64,000 nucleotides of DNA from Lates calcarifer. Lineage: Eukaryota > Chordata > Actinopteri > Centropomidae. Location of the stretch: NCBI RefSeq assembly GCF_001640805.2, contig NC_066836.1, forward strand, positions 3,358,071-3,422,070, read 5' to 3'. The notes under the pieces were generated by a model. That model searched no databases. It was not told the origin of the DNA and saw nothing but the letters and a program-made list of their open reading frames with translations. This document shows positions 25,095-36,700 of the stretch, piece by piece (within the stretch, counting starts at the first letter, position 1; every line of letters starts with the position of its first letter). Made by a program: the position numbers and the translations under genes.

Positions 25095-27239
25095 GTGACA
25101 AACACCTTGATAATTGAAGTTACCAATATTATGTTCCTTGATTCAAGTATAACAAAATAACAAAACAGACATTTTCTTTGTAGTTGCAGTTGCATTTTTT
25201 TCACAACTGTTTGGAAATACCTTGTTGAGACTCAAACTACATAAAATATTATCACATACAATTGTAATCAGCAAACAAAGCTTTATAATGTTAGGGTTAT
25301 TCTAACTTCTGAGTAAAAATGTTCTTAACCCTTCTTTACTTTGTGTAAGTTGTGCCAAACATGTCACTCTAAGCTATGGCTTCTGAGGGGTTACAGCTTG
25401 ATTCTTTCTCCAGTTTCAGCCCTGGTTTAATAGTTAGGGATCAATCTTTTGTGTTTTTATTTCGACTCTGTCTCCATCTTGGACAGATATTTACTACACT
25501 CCACTCAAAGAATTTAAGGTTTCTAACCTGATTTGCTGCCACAAGTTGAGCAAAAAATACCACTTTCCACTGCACTGAGAGCCCAAGGGGAGGACGGAGA
25601 CAGATTTATGGGTAAAAGCTGAGAAAAGGAGACTTGGGATGATGCCAAGGTCTGCAATGTAAAAGAAGGTCTCAGTTTTCTGTAGAACACCGCAATCAAC
25701 ACGGACAATAAATGTACAGGTATATGTCTATATGGTGTTGTTGGTTGAGAGACATGTGGACACATTACAGCAGCCCCATAAAATGTGGACCTCACACACA
25801 CACACAGAAGCCTCCAGACATAAAAATTCATACAATGTCCATTCATTCAGAACAACTGACCTTTGCTGTATTCGTTCACTGTACTTGGACTAGGAGTGAA
25901 AGTACAAGCTCTGTCTTCATCCTGTTCATGGCATCAGTCTCTCCATCTAATGGTTTTTGGTTTTTTCCCCTCGCTGGGATTGACGTTAATGCTAGCTGAT
26001 GTTGTGTGGTCAATTCTTTCACCAGCACAAATGCATGAAGACAGACACAAAAACACCACGAAGACACATTAACCTTGACTCTTCAATGCCATTGATCTGC
26101 AACGAGACCACTGCTCACTGAAGGCTTTCGTGAACACAACATGTAATCAATATGAAGCAACACAGAAACCAAGCTGAAAGCAAACAAGCTGAATGCAGAC
26201 AGAATATTCCATGTTCAGTGTTTTTCCATTTTAAACAACCATGGGTCCACATGTCAAACTTTCAGAAGTATATTTTCCTGCAAAATTTGTATGCAGGAAA
26301 AGCAAAAGTATGAGTGTATGATGTTTCAGGTTCAATCCGTTATTCAGCACCTGTAACTGCCTCTGTTCAGTTAGATGGAGGTCTTTATATCAGTCTCAAA
26401 TTTGCCTTAAATTTGAAATTTGAAGCAAACTTCAACATTACTAGCAGAAATGGTGAGTGTTTCTCTCAGACCCTTCCCAAGCCCCAGAACTGAAAGTAAA
26501 TGGAAATGACATTTTCAGAAGGGCAAATGATGGCATCAGCATGAAACCAAACATTGTACTTTTGCATGTATAAAAACACATATACATGAGTCTGAGAGTG
26601 AAACAAAAAGATCTGGGTCTTTGTTAGAACTTTTCCCGCCACACTAAATGTAAACACCATATGCAACAACTGAATTTAGAAAAAACAACCTCCAAACACA
26701 CTTACTGCTGCAAACACACTCCCTGTTCTAGTATCTATTACATGCAGCACCCCTGCAAAACAATTCTAACAGTGTTCCCTGTTTCTCAGAGTGCAGACCT
26801 CCTAAAATATATCATGGTCACTCACGAAAACATAGTATTCATACTCAGCCCAGAGGCGTGCACGGACCAGCCCCTTTAACAATAACGCTAGTTCCTCCAG
26901 TCCACCCTGTAATTTATTACATATTGTGAGCGTGTGAAAAGTTGCCTTGTGTAGTTTTAATATGTGAAATAAAGGCAATATAAAGAGGAGAGACAAAAGA
27001 CAAAAACAAGCATGTTTTACACCACTGTAAAAACAACAACAACAACAACAAAAACATACTAGATCACTGTGACAGAAAATATATGTGAAATAAAATTTTT
27101 CTATGAATTGATCTGTTCCATTTGGGTAAATGAATGGAATGAAATAAACATTTCAGTTTAGTTTTAGAGGTGACCCTAAGGTCTTCAGAGTAAGTAAAAA
27201 AAAAAAAAAGAAAAAAAAAACCTACATCAACATGGTGTT
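25095..27239. other. Gene-free stretch with small simple repeats
   Basis: It holds a short CA run (25794-25805), a (CAA)n run (27034-27051) and an A-rich tract (27196-27220). No supported gene; frames around 25523-26072 overlap on both strands and are unrecognisable. Confidence 0.4.
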
Positions 27240-27500
27240 TATTCATGTTGCAGTGCTACCAAACAAGGAGGAAATCAGGAAGTGGAAGCAGCAGCCAGTC
27301 TGATGAGAGAGCGATGATAGACAATGATTGATGGCTGGGAAGCATCCTGATCCCAGAGGAAGGTCTAACCTCAGTAATCACAATTAGCCCATCCAACACT
27401 CAATCACACCACTCAATGGCTCCCAAATGGCAGAAAATGCCCTGCAACAGACACAGCAGCCCTGCATCCAGGGGAAAATTAAGGCAGTTTTCAGGGAAAG
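27240..27500. promoter_or_regulatory. Candidate conserved non-coding block
   Basis: Repeat-free, mixed composition, with CAATTAG (27381-27387) and the heptamer ACTCAAT repeated at 27398-27404 and 27411-27417. It resembles an enhancer in texture only. Confidence 0.25.
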
Positions 27501-28588
27501 GAATGTGCTTCGACTAGGTCCTTTGGTTATTTATTTTGGTCTGGAGAGAGAGTGAAGGCACTTCTGTTTTTCTGGATGGTTCCGGGAAGGGTTTTCCTCT
27601 GACTTTGTCTGTTGACACCATGATATGTGTGCTGGAAGCAAAAGCTTCGAAGCTGCTGTCAGCACTGTGCTTGTGTCTTCCCAACAGTGGTTACTGATGA
27701 TTATTACAGATATGTCTGTAGAAAAGTCTATGTTCTATGTCAGGTTTTTATGAGTTGAACACAGTGACACATTTTGAAATGGTTCTTTTTGAGTGGTGAA
27801 ATGGCTGAAACCTCTAAAGTCTGAGAGTCACTTGTGGTTCTGCCTTTAAAGGCTTTTAAACTATTCATTATCGGCTCATAACCATTTATTTCTCCATGTT
27901 CTGTGGCCTGTAAGAACATCAGATCTGCACAGTTAGCAACTTTTTTTTTCACTTTAAGTCTCCCTCCTTAACAGACCGAACAAAATACATATTGTAGAAG
28001 CTATTAAGAATGAATAAAACATCCACTTCTCCACTTATCCGGGGAGTGACACAGCCAAACTGCGTGTGTGAGGTGAGAGTGGAAAAGGAAACCAATAACT
28101 TGATGCACTTCCCTCTCATGGAAAACTGCCGAATGTGCCCAAAGAGTTTCATTCACTCACACAGCAGGTAGTTGCCAACAAAATGTCAAAAGGCACCTAA
28201 AATGCAGACGCTTGCATACGGAGCTCCCAACTTGTTCCACTTTCCCAGGCAAAATGTTATACCTATGAATTACCAGCACATTTTTATATTTACATTTGAG
28301 GGACTATAGATGACAACCTCATCCGGAGTGATTTACAATGAGTGCTGCCACACAAAGCCAAAAGGCAGAAACAGTGCAAGAAATGAAACCTGAGCAGACA
28401 AACAAGACTTTGTAGTTTTTCTCCTATTCCAACAAAATTACTGGTTGTACAGGGTGGTCAGTGTATTATTCACATGAATTTGTTGGTATGATTAATGTTC
28501 TTATGGAATCTAATCCATAATCAACTCTAACCTTTAAAACAAACAAAAACATGATGTAGGCTTTAGCAGGATAGAATCCAAATTGTAG
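27501..28588. other. Gene-free stretch
   Basis: Nothing recognised. Confidence 0.4.
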
Positions 28589-28933
28589 ACCTGAGACTTG
28601 TACTTGTGTCAGACTTGTCAGGATCAGACTACTTGATGTTTTCGTCTGACTTGGCGGAGAGACATGGCAGACTATATTCTGGACCATGCCAATCATAGCT
28701 TGGACGCAAGTGATCAGTAAGGTGCCAGGAACCGACTCACTGTTCCACCTGACAGCACAAACAACAAAAGGCTCACATATGTAATAATGGTTTTATGAAT
28801 GAAAGTGAAACTGGAACTATTAATCATCAATAGACAGTGAAGGTGGGCTCTGTCATTTTTGGACTTGCACTCAAAGTCTTGAGACTTGACTTGAGACTTA
28901 CTTTGACAGACTTAAGACTTGACTTGGACTTGC
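28589..28933. repeat. GACTTG-rich interspersed repeat
   Basis: Two clusters of degenerate GACTTG/GAGACTTG units (28589-28657 and 28861-28933) flank about 200 bp of ordinary sequence. This 'gagacttgacttgagact' texture is a recurring interspersed or minisatellite-like repeat in teleost genomes, recalled from memory. The two clusters may be the ends of one insertion or two separate arrays. Confidence 0.5.
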
Positions 28934-29990
28934 CTCAGAAGATTAAAAGCCGCTCTCCAATTCAAGCCAATTCCTCCATCTCCAAAGTTATAAGCAAATA
29001 AAATTAAGGCCAAAGCAGGAAATATTCCCATGTCATTGGAACAATCTTGTGTAACAGTGAAATGCCAGCTGAAGAAAATATTTTTACAGCCATCTATTCA
29101 GGATAAAGAGAGAGCCTAACAACTTAATTTCCATGAAAATGTTATTGCAGGATTTTCACTATGATTCAGCGTCTCAGTCAGTTGCCAAACTGTGGTGGTA
29201 AGAATATTCAAGCTGTCAGACAATTATTATGTTAGAGGTAAAAGAGTGACAGGAGTGGGAGCTGGACAACTTTAGCCTGACTTACAACCAGGCAGGGGGA
29301 GAGGGAAGGAGGGGGGAAACAGAAAAAAAGAGAGACAAGGGGGCCAGAAACTGAAAGAATATGATTTAAACTCTCCTGTGCTCATGTCTTTACAGTAAAA
29401 ACTGCCAAAAGTGTCTTGCTCATTGCCCCAGTGACTGCAAACCTTCCCTCTCTGCCTGATGAAAAACTCAAACACTGTATCTAAAACACACCACCTCTAT
29501 AAGAAACTTGCAGAAACTGTACCCAGTGGAGCTCGGGTACGCTTCCAACTTGCCATTATGCAATCTGCCAACAATTCACAACATAATAAAATGCACACAG
29601 GAACAATGTGTGTACATTTTCCCTCAGAGTCCAGCAATCCAGTTACCACCTTTACACTGCAAGAGGCAATTTCCTGTGTGGCTCAGCTGATGAGGTTTCA
29701 GAGTAGAAACAAGCCAGTAATTGAATCTCGGAGCTCTTGTTAAAAGTGCAGCTGTCGATGGCAAAGCTCGGTGGAAGCAGAGTGTGAATTCTTGTGTCAT
29801 GGTGCAAGCGGAGAACTCTGGCCACATATGCCAGCCATCAGCACCGCACTGTACGGTGTGCTTTAGCAAAGACTGTGCAGAGAAAGCCCTGTGGAGCCTT
29901 CTCACGCACATGTGTGAACAAATGTAAGCACACTATGACATAAATGCGTTGTGTGCAAAGTTTCACTCTTTATATGTATGTATTTGATGG
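28934..29990. other. Gene-free stretch
   Basis: Short unrecognised frames on both strands at 29459-29927. A weak tRNA-like A-box occurs near 29680, considered and rejected. Nothing else. Confidence 0.35.
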
Positions 29991-30103
29991 AAAGTAACTT
30001 AAATGTACATTTACTCAAGTGTCTACAGGTTAAGAGTTTCCATTTAATCCTATATTTTAGAAAAGGTTCAGCACATTTCAGAGGAAAATCATACAACTTT
30101 TAG
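29991..30103 (+). mobile_element. Teleost 'ACATTTACTCAAGT' interspersed repeat, decayed
   Basis: Landmarks in order are AAAGTAACTT, TACATTTACTCAAGTG (30006-30021), GAGTTTCCATTT (30034-30045) and CACATTTCAGAGG (30072-30084). They match, from memory, a very abundant teleost repeat built around 'acatttactcaagtactgtacttaagt...gagtatttccatttta...ctacatttcagagg'. The middle is shortened and the copy is old. Its class (probably a non-autonomous transposon) is uncertain. Confidence 0.55.
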
Positions 30104-30336
30104 GGTTCATTTTGAATACAGGACTGCATTGGACTCAATACAACCTTTTAATTGTTGACATATTTCAGTGTAGACCAAAGTGGTGGACCAACTGACCAAC
30201 AGACTGACATTGTCATTTCTAGAGCCGTATTGTTTGACTAAAAACTGATGCACTAATATACTTTCAGCTTCATGGTTTAACATCCATTAAACTCCATCTC
30301 AAAACACAAAATCCACCCCAAGTCTATACATTTTTC

Positions 30337-30443
30337 AATCCATCCACCCATCCATTAGCTATAATCTATTATCCCTTGCAGGGGGGCTGAAGTCCTTTCC
30401 AACTGACAATGGGCGAGACACAGGGCACACCCAGGTCATCAGT
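30337..30443 (+). mobile_element. Teleost retroposon fragment ('CATCCAT...GGGGGCTGAAG')
   Basis: It begins with a CATCCACCCATCCATT run and continues CTAT...TTATCCCTTGCAGGGGGGCTG, then CAACTGACAATGGGCGAGAC and AGGGCACACCCAGGTC. The order matches a well-known fish and vertebrate repeat reading 'ccatccattttctataccgctt(a)tcc...ggggggctggagcctatcccagctgac...gggcgagaggcggggtacaccctggac'. It is likely a non-LTR retrotransposon 3' remnant, with no coding capacity. Confidence 0.65.
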
Positions 30444-30839
30444 TTTTGTTTTTGCTATAAATGAAACTGCTTTTAATTTGCTTTACACCTCCGGTCACTT
30501 ATATTCCTGTTCTAGTCTGGGATACATGTAATAAAAGAACAAAAATGCTTTTAAAATGTCTCATTTTGACTTTACAGCTTCCAGACTTTGACTGTGTAGC
30601 TGCTGACTCTGCCAGGATTGCTGACTTGGATTCTTCCAATCCCTGGTTGCAGTTGAGCTACACAACCCAAAGGGCTGGACTGTGAAAATGACATCAGTCA
30701 ATCACAGTCTGGTATAGTAAAGAGCTGTCAGATCTCCCACTCTCAAGGTGCTTTGCAGAGGTGCATATACAGGTCAGCACATAAATGACACCCCCTTAGA
30801 GTTGGAAATGTCCAAAAGGGGGGAGGGGGAAAAGTTGCA
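30444..30839. other. Spacer
   Basis: Nothing recognised; a G-rich patch at 30817-30829. Confidence 0.35.
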
Positions 30840-31260
30840 GCCGAGGGAGACACGCATAGTAGAGCAATGAGAGCGTGTTGAGGGTGGGGAGTTTATTATG
30901 ATTTTAATACTGCAGATCTGAAATGATTCAGATTCACCAGCTACAAATAAATTTCTGTTGACATTGCCAATATGGGCTACAGTGCTGCGGTAAATTCATT
31001 TTTCATGTTCCTGGATTATTATTCCAATAGAGAGCTTACTGATCATAAATGCCTCTTGCTCAGTGCCTTGCTCATTTCCCCAACTAGATTTTAAACAGCT
31101 TGATTAGCAACATCTCCTTCACAGTTCTTTTTCACTACAGGTATGTTGCCCTGCCTAATACTGAGAATGACTTTCAGTTCATAATGAATGGCTATTATTT
31201 AACAACATCCACCACCTGTTCCTTACCTACTGCTGGCCCAGGACTGTAATGGTGTTCCAA
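30840..31260. promoter_or_regulatory. Candidate conserved non-coding block
   Basis: About 400 bp of repeat-free sequence with many palindromic and homeodomain-like cores (TTATTATGATTTTAAT, GATTAGC at about 31102-31108, TTCATAATGAATGGC at about 31177-31191) and few long homopolymers. The texture is typical of deeply conserved vertebrate enhancers. This is a visual judgement, not an alignment. Confidence 0.3.
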
Positions 31261-33660
31261 CTGTTTAAATGCTAAATAAACACAGTTTAACAACCAGGGG
31301 GGAACTGATGCATGGTGGGAGAATATCCTGCCCCAGCTCAGGGCAGTACCAACATGTGCAGCACTGTTTGTACTCCACTTTGTATTTAAAATGCACTGTA
31401 GTCTATAAATATACTGGTAATTTTATGTCGATGCCATGAAAAGAACCCCAAGCCATTGTTATCAGAGCCAATCTGGGAATTTAGGACCAACATAAACATT
31501 TGTCTTCCTACACAGCTCGAGCACACTAAAAGTAGTGAGCTGTGGGCCGTGAATGGTTTGTCACATTATCCTAACAAAGCAGAAGAAAACAAGGACAACA
31601 CATTTTTACTTTCCAGCCGTAAGTAGAGGTTAAGTCAGAGAGTCAGAATGTTATTTCATCGTGAAACTACCCATGGTCACCTGTGATCTGTTTCTGCACT
31701 AACAAAGCCAAGTCAAAAGCTACTGTTTTGTTGTTGTTGTTTTTTTTTTTTTTTTGAGAAGGAAAATTTTCCAAAAAGTTTTTCCCTGTGCATGAGAAAA
31801 CTTTCCACTACATTTCAGTTTCAGTGTCAAACTGCACAATTTTGTTCAATTTGTACGTTGTCAAACAAAATTTGTTTTGTAATTATAACTGATACTGTAT
31901 ACACATGATCTCAGATATTTAAGATACACAGTATTTGGACTAAAGCCTTTGGAACACTGTATTCAATTACAGTGTACAACGTATTTACTTATTTAGATGT
32001 TGAATTTGACATTGAACTAACAACTGGCATGAAGAGAAACTTGATTGGGAGAATCAGCTGAATCAATGTACTTCTAATTACATCTAATGAGATGTGAAAC
32101 ACCTGGATTTATGTTTTGGCTTTATAAGCATGACTCCAGGCATGTCTGAATGATACTCAGCGGGTGCTGTGCGCCACACAGGGAGCATGGGAATGACTGC
32201 AGGGGGTCAGAGGTCACTGAATGAGTTGAACAGGAAATAGCCAATGTGGTGAACAGCATTACCCTGTTCTGGTCAATTACAAAATTGTTTATCATCGGTA
32301 CTTGCATTATCAATCATCTCTCCATCAACTTGATGGATGAAAGCCGTCACTGTGGATTCTGGAAGATTATTAAGCACTGACTGGAAGTCACAACAAAACA
32401 AAAGATTTTCCTGTCAGCTCTCTTTGTGTTTGACATGCATATATGTATTTTGGGAAGAAAAAGACTGATTACTGTACTTTACAGTATGGGTTAAGATTTG
32501 ACAGAGTCATGTTTAACTTGACAAAGGATGAAAGTTGACCTTTATAAGTATCACATATACAGAGATTAAATATTGGAACCAACAAGTGATGAAGTTATAT
32601 GCATCAGAGTTTTCTGGTAGTCCTCTGTGTTAAGATGGGGAGCCAGGAAACAATCAGCGCAATTCAATAATCACCCCGTCTGTTTAAACCAAACCAGGGA
32701 GGCCCTTCTCTCTGTTTATTTTCCTTGTATCGCATTGCATTTTCTTTTTCATTTCATGGCCAAGTGGACCTCCCTGACATCCTGCCCAGCCCGCCACCCC
32801 CACGTCCCATCTCACTCCACTTTCCTTCCCCCTTCACCCTCACCCCTCTTCTCTCCCGTGGCCATGAACCCCTTCACCACTACCAGAAAACACTCGAGAC
32901 CTCCCGAAAGGTCAAACTACTCTCATATAGATTTGGCAGATGGAACTGAATGAAAGCCCACACTTAACACATCGTAGCTTGTCTACATAAGTTACACACA
33001 AATTTTTTTTGATGACATTGCCATTGCTGAAGTTTTAACTTAGACGATGATTTTGGTTTTTTGCTGGTTCCTTTAATCCAAGTGATTAATGTGCTTTGTT
33101 TTCATTTGGATTTTCTTTGTCAAGTCATAGTGGCCATCATGGCTCACACCAACTCCTCAGCTCTTCTGTTGTATATAAAGCCACACAGTAGGAGGAATAA
33201 CTGCCGTTTCATTCAGTGGCAAGAGTCATAAAAGAATTGTTAACAAGAAAAGTTTAAATTAATACATTAAAATATTAATGCAGTCACTCTGGTAAAACCC
33301 TTCCCTGTTGAACTCCAAGTAAGCAAGACATTAGAAACTGTGATGTTACTTCCTTGTGTGAATATATAAAATCTAACAATGGCTTCTATAGAAAGTTGGT
33401 ATAAGAAAGATCCTGGAGACACTTGAAAGGTGAGACAATGCAGTTCTGAAATTTAAAACAGCTGTGAATTGACCACAACTTGGACAGACACTGTACATTG
33501 TAAGTGACACAGATACACACACTGACACAGCTGACTCCCTCCCAGCAGACAATCGCACACATTGTGTGTCATGTTGGCAAAAATAAATATGCCTGCAGGA
33601 ATGAATTCAGACAGCAGCACAATTACTGTATAGTATGTATGACAGATTATGCTTAAAAAC
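31261..33660. other. Gene-free stretch
   Basis: It contains GTT units running into a 15-T run (31728-31755), a DR1-type motif (32204-32216) and a C-rich patch (32775-32870) with unrecognised frames. No gene supported. Confidence 0.4.
32204..32216 (+). promoter_or_regulatory. DR1-type site (GGGTCA-g-AGGTCA)
   Basis: A direct repeat with one-base spacing and a single G-for-A change in the first half-site, which RXR-class receptors tolerate. Functional relevance is unknown. Confidence 0.3.
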
Positions 33661-33673
33661 ATGACATGGGTGT

Positions 33674-33675
<2 letters not shown>

Positions 33676-33712
<37 letters not shown>
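33676..33712. repeat. (AC)18 microsatellite
   Basis: Uninterrupted AC repeat. Frames on both strands through it (33453-33882) encode only His/Thr or Cys/Val repeats. Confidence 0.9.
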
Positions 33713-33717
<5 letters not shown>

Positions 33718-36700
33718 ATGCATGTACTGTACACACAGGGGTGTCAGTGTGCTTCTGACAGCTGCTGTGTGTGCGTGTGCGTGTGTTTTCCCCCTGACAT
33801 CTCCATAAGGAAAGTGAAGGCGGCTGTGCCTCCCAGCAGATTCTCTGCACCACATAAACATGTCATCAAACAGGCGCTGTAAATAATTCTGGTGAAGCTC
33901 TTCGTTCCAGCGATGATGAATGAAGCTGATTCAAGCAGGAGCCATACCATAAATGTAAAGTTACATTACATGGCAGCATTGGCATATTTCATTTATCTGT
34001 GGCTGAAGTAAACTGCAGGCTCAATTTCATGTACAGATTTGATTGCTTCACAACAAGGAAACATTTGTGTGTGTGGTTTGACATGTTTCTATGAATGTGT
34101 TGTACATGCATTGGCAAAGTCCCATTTGTTTGTCGTCACAAAAAAAAAAAAAAAACCTAATTGATTTAAATTAATTCAATGATTTAAACTTGAAGTCCAA
34201 ACAAGAATAAGAAATCAGAGTTTCTAATGTATGGAGAGGCTTTTCTGGCCTCTACAAATCACATGCTCGGTTTTATTTTGAAGGTCCTATATTTATTCAT
34301 CTGGTAAACTGGTGGGGAATCGTGTCACTTTGACTTGTCTGCAGCCAAATGTATGACCTTACTGTGATTTATACAGAACTATTTAAATCAAGCTACATAT
34401 TCTTGCTTCTTCATTATGGTTTTGATGCAAGGGACTGATATTATTTACCCACTAAATCATATCAGGTCTGTTTCAATTATATGGTCAACTTCCCCTCACT
34501 CAGTGTTAAACTAAATCTTTCACATGAATCTTGTGTCAGTGAAGAAAGAAAAAAAAGATTAATGACAATTTGATCATTTTGAGAATCTTTTGAGTGTCAC
34601 TTGAACTGTGACAGCTATCAGTCACTCATCCACATCTACTCCACGGGGTGCAGCCCACAGCATAGCAGCAGTAGATGTTTGTAGAATCACAAACACACTC
34701 GGTTTCTATAACAAGAGCATTAGTCACTGTCAGATAGGACCTGCTGCCAAGCCCGAGAAGGGCTGAGGCTGCCAGGTTGGACATCGTGCGCGAATGAATG
34801 CAATGCAGGTATATGCAGGAAATTTTGATTGTGCTGCTGTAAGATAACATCAGCTGACATTTCAAAAGCTTGGACCACCATAGATGAAGCTCTTAACTTC
34901 TAGATTTTGAAGAGTTTTAAAGTCTTCAGACAAGATTTAACTGTGAATGGAGACAGTGTGCAAATGGTGAAACTCTGATTAATTCTTGGATTGGACAGCT
35001 CAGGTGTGAAAAGTATGTAACTGTACTAGCAATGTGTTGCTGAAAATAAGCATAGATTTCATGCTGAGAAAACCTGGATAAATAAAAGATTAAATTAAAC
35101 CAATTATGAACAGTGATGTCCCTGAGATTGTCATCATGACATTGAGATTACAGTTACATAGCTTCACATTTCACACCACATTCACACATGGTATGACTCT
35201 GGGGAATGTACAGCACTGCGTACGTTTAAATGAATAAAAATAGCTGGGTTCACTTTAACCATGACTAATAGGAAATGTTTTTTATAGTCTCCATTTTTAC
35301 TGCAGCTGTTTAAAAAATTCTGACTCTTTTTCCAGCAAAAGCAAAGCTAAGAAAAATGTCCATCAACACATGTTTTATATGCCAGGTAGTTTAAATAATC
35401 CAAGCTTGTGGGGTAATACAGACATCACACAAAGAACATAAAAAAACAAGGAGTATGCAGTGGTTTTGTCCATATACATCCACTTAACCATTGTTTATCC
35501 AGAAAGGTTGGTGTCTCTCTTATTTGCAAGGAAACTTTATCTCTGCATTGATGAGGAAAAAATCAGTGTTTAGTAGAGGTATGTAAGATAAACCTGAGCA
35601 CGGATATTCATCCTTAATCCTGAGAAATCATATGTAAAGATCATGATCTGTCCATATATGACCACTTGTTATCATGTGATCAAAGTTCCATACTTATGGC
35701 TTCTTAGAAGGACCATAAAACACATACTTAATCATTTGACGGAGACAGATATACTCCTCCAGTATTAAGTGTTTACACTACCCGACCCTACCATTCACTT
35801 GCTTTTTCCTATATTGCCTTGTGTCAAAATATCACATTCACCCCCATTGTATAAGCTGGTGGGTCAATCCTACCTCCTTCAAACAGCAGAAAGAATACCT
35901 CTAGTTCCTCTCTAATCATTTTTTCCCCTCCATTTGCCTTCTCCCTGGGTGTCCACAGAGTTTGTTGGTTGACTGGTCTGGAAACGGTCAAGTCTGTTGA
36001 GCTAGAGTGACGGTTTGAGCCAACATAAGCACAGACACTTTCCTCCAGGACCCTCCTTAGCAAATTGGCCCTCAGCAGAAAGCGGTTATGCTCTGGCTGC
36101 ATGCTGCCCTCCTGCTAGCATGCTTAGCTTTAGCATGTGCAGCCAAGAGAAACTGTCGCCATTTAGGTCTAAGGGTGGCGTGGAAAAAGACATATGTGAA
36201 CTTGAAATGGGTTGATTTCCTGTGCAAACACACAGTCCACTATTTGGGTTTCAAGCTGTAAGGTTGCCAGGTTGTGCGCTGGTCCAATAGAAAACAGAAC
36301 AGCTATGTGGAGCACAGATGGCACGGCATATGGGCGAGTTTAAGTAAGAGATGACTTTAAAAAAAATTGTCCAAACTCTATTATTCAACAAACAAAATGA
36401 CAAAAAGACAAATCCACATTAATAAATGAAAAAACAAAAATAAAAATAGATATGTAACACATCTGTGTGACACTTTTTGGGCACCATATGGTTTAACTTT
36501 GTTGCTTTTCAACACACATCTCTTGGTAATGAAATCTCCTAATTTCATTTCATTTCATAGGGATTTTCATCATATAGCAAACTAGATTTTAATTTTAACT
36601 TTCTGCATAGACCAGGTGTGTGTTCAGAATGAAATTCAGCTTGGACCGATCCACTAGAAGACCACCAGTATGCCCGATGGCCAGCACACCACTGGCATAG

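Noticed and set aside
29672..29740. tRNA-like A-box (TGGCTCAGCTGATG) as a tRNA or tRNA-SINE head
   Set aside because: The expected B-box position matches only about 6 of 11 consensus bases and the acceptor arms do not pair. It is probably chance or too decayed to claim.
33453..33882. Several overlapping frames around the AC repeat
   Set aside because: They are translated microsatellite (Cys/Val or His/Thr runs) with no unique protein sequence.
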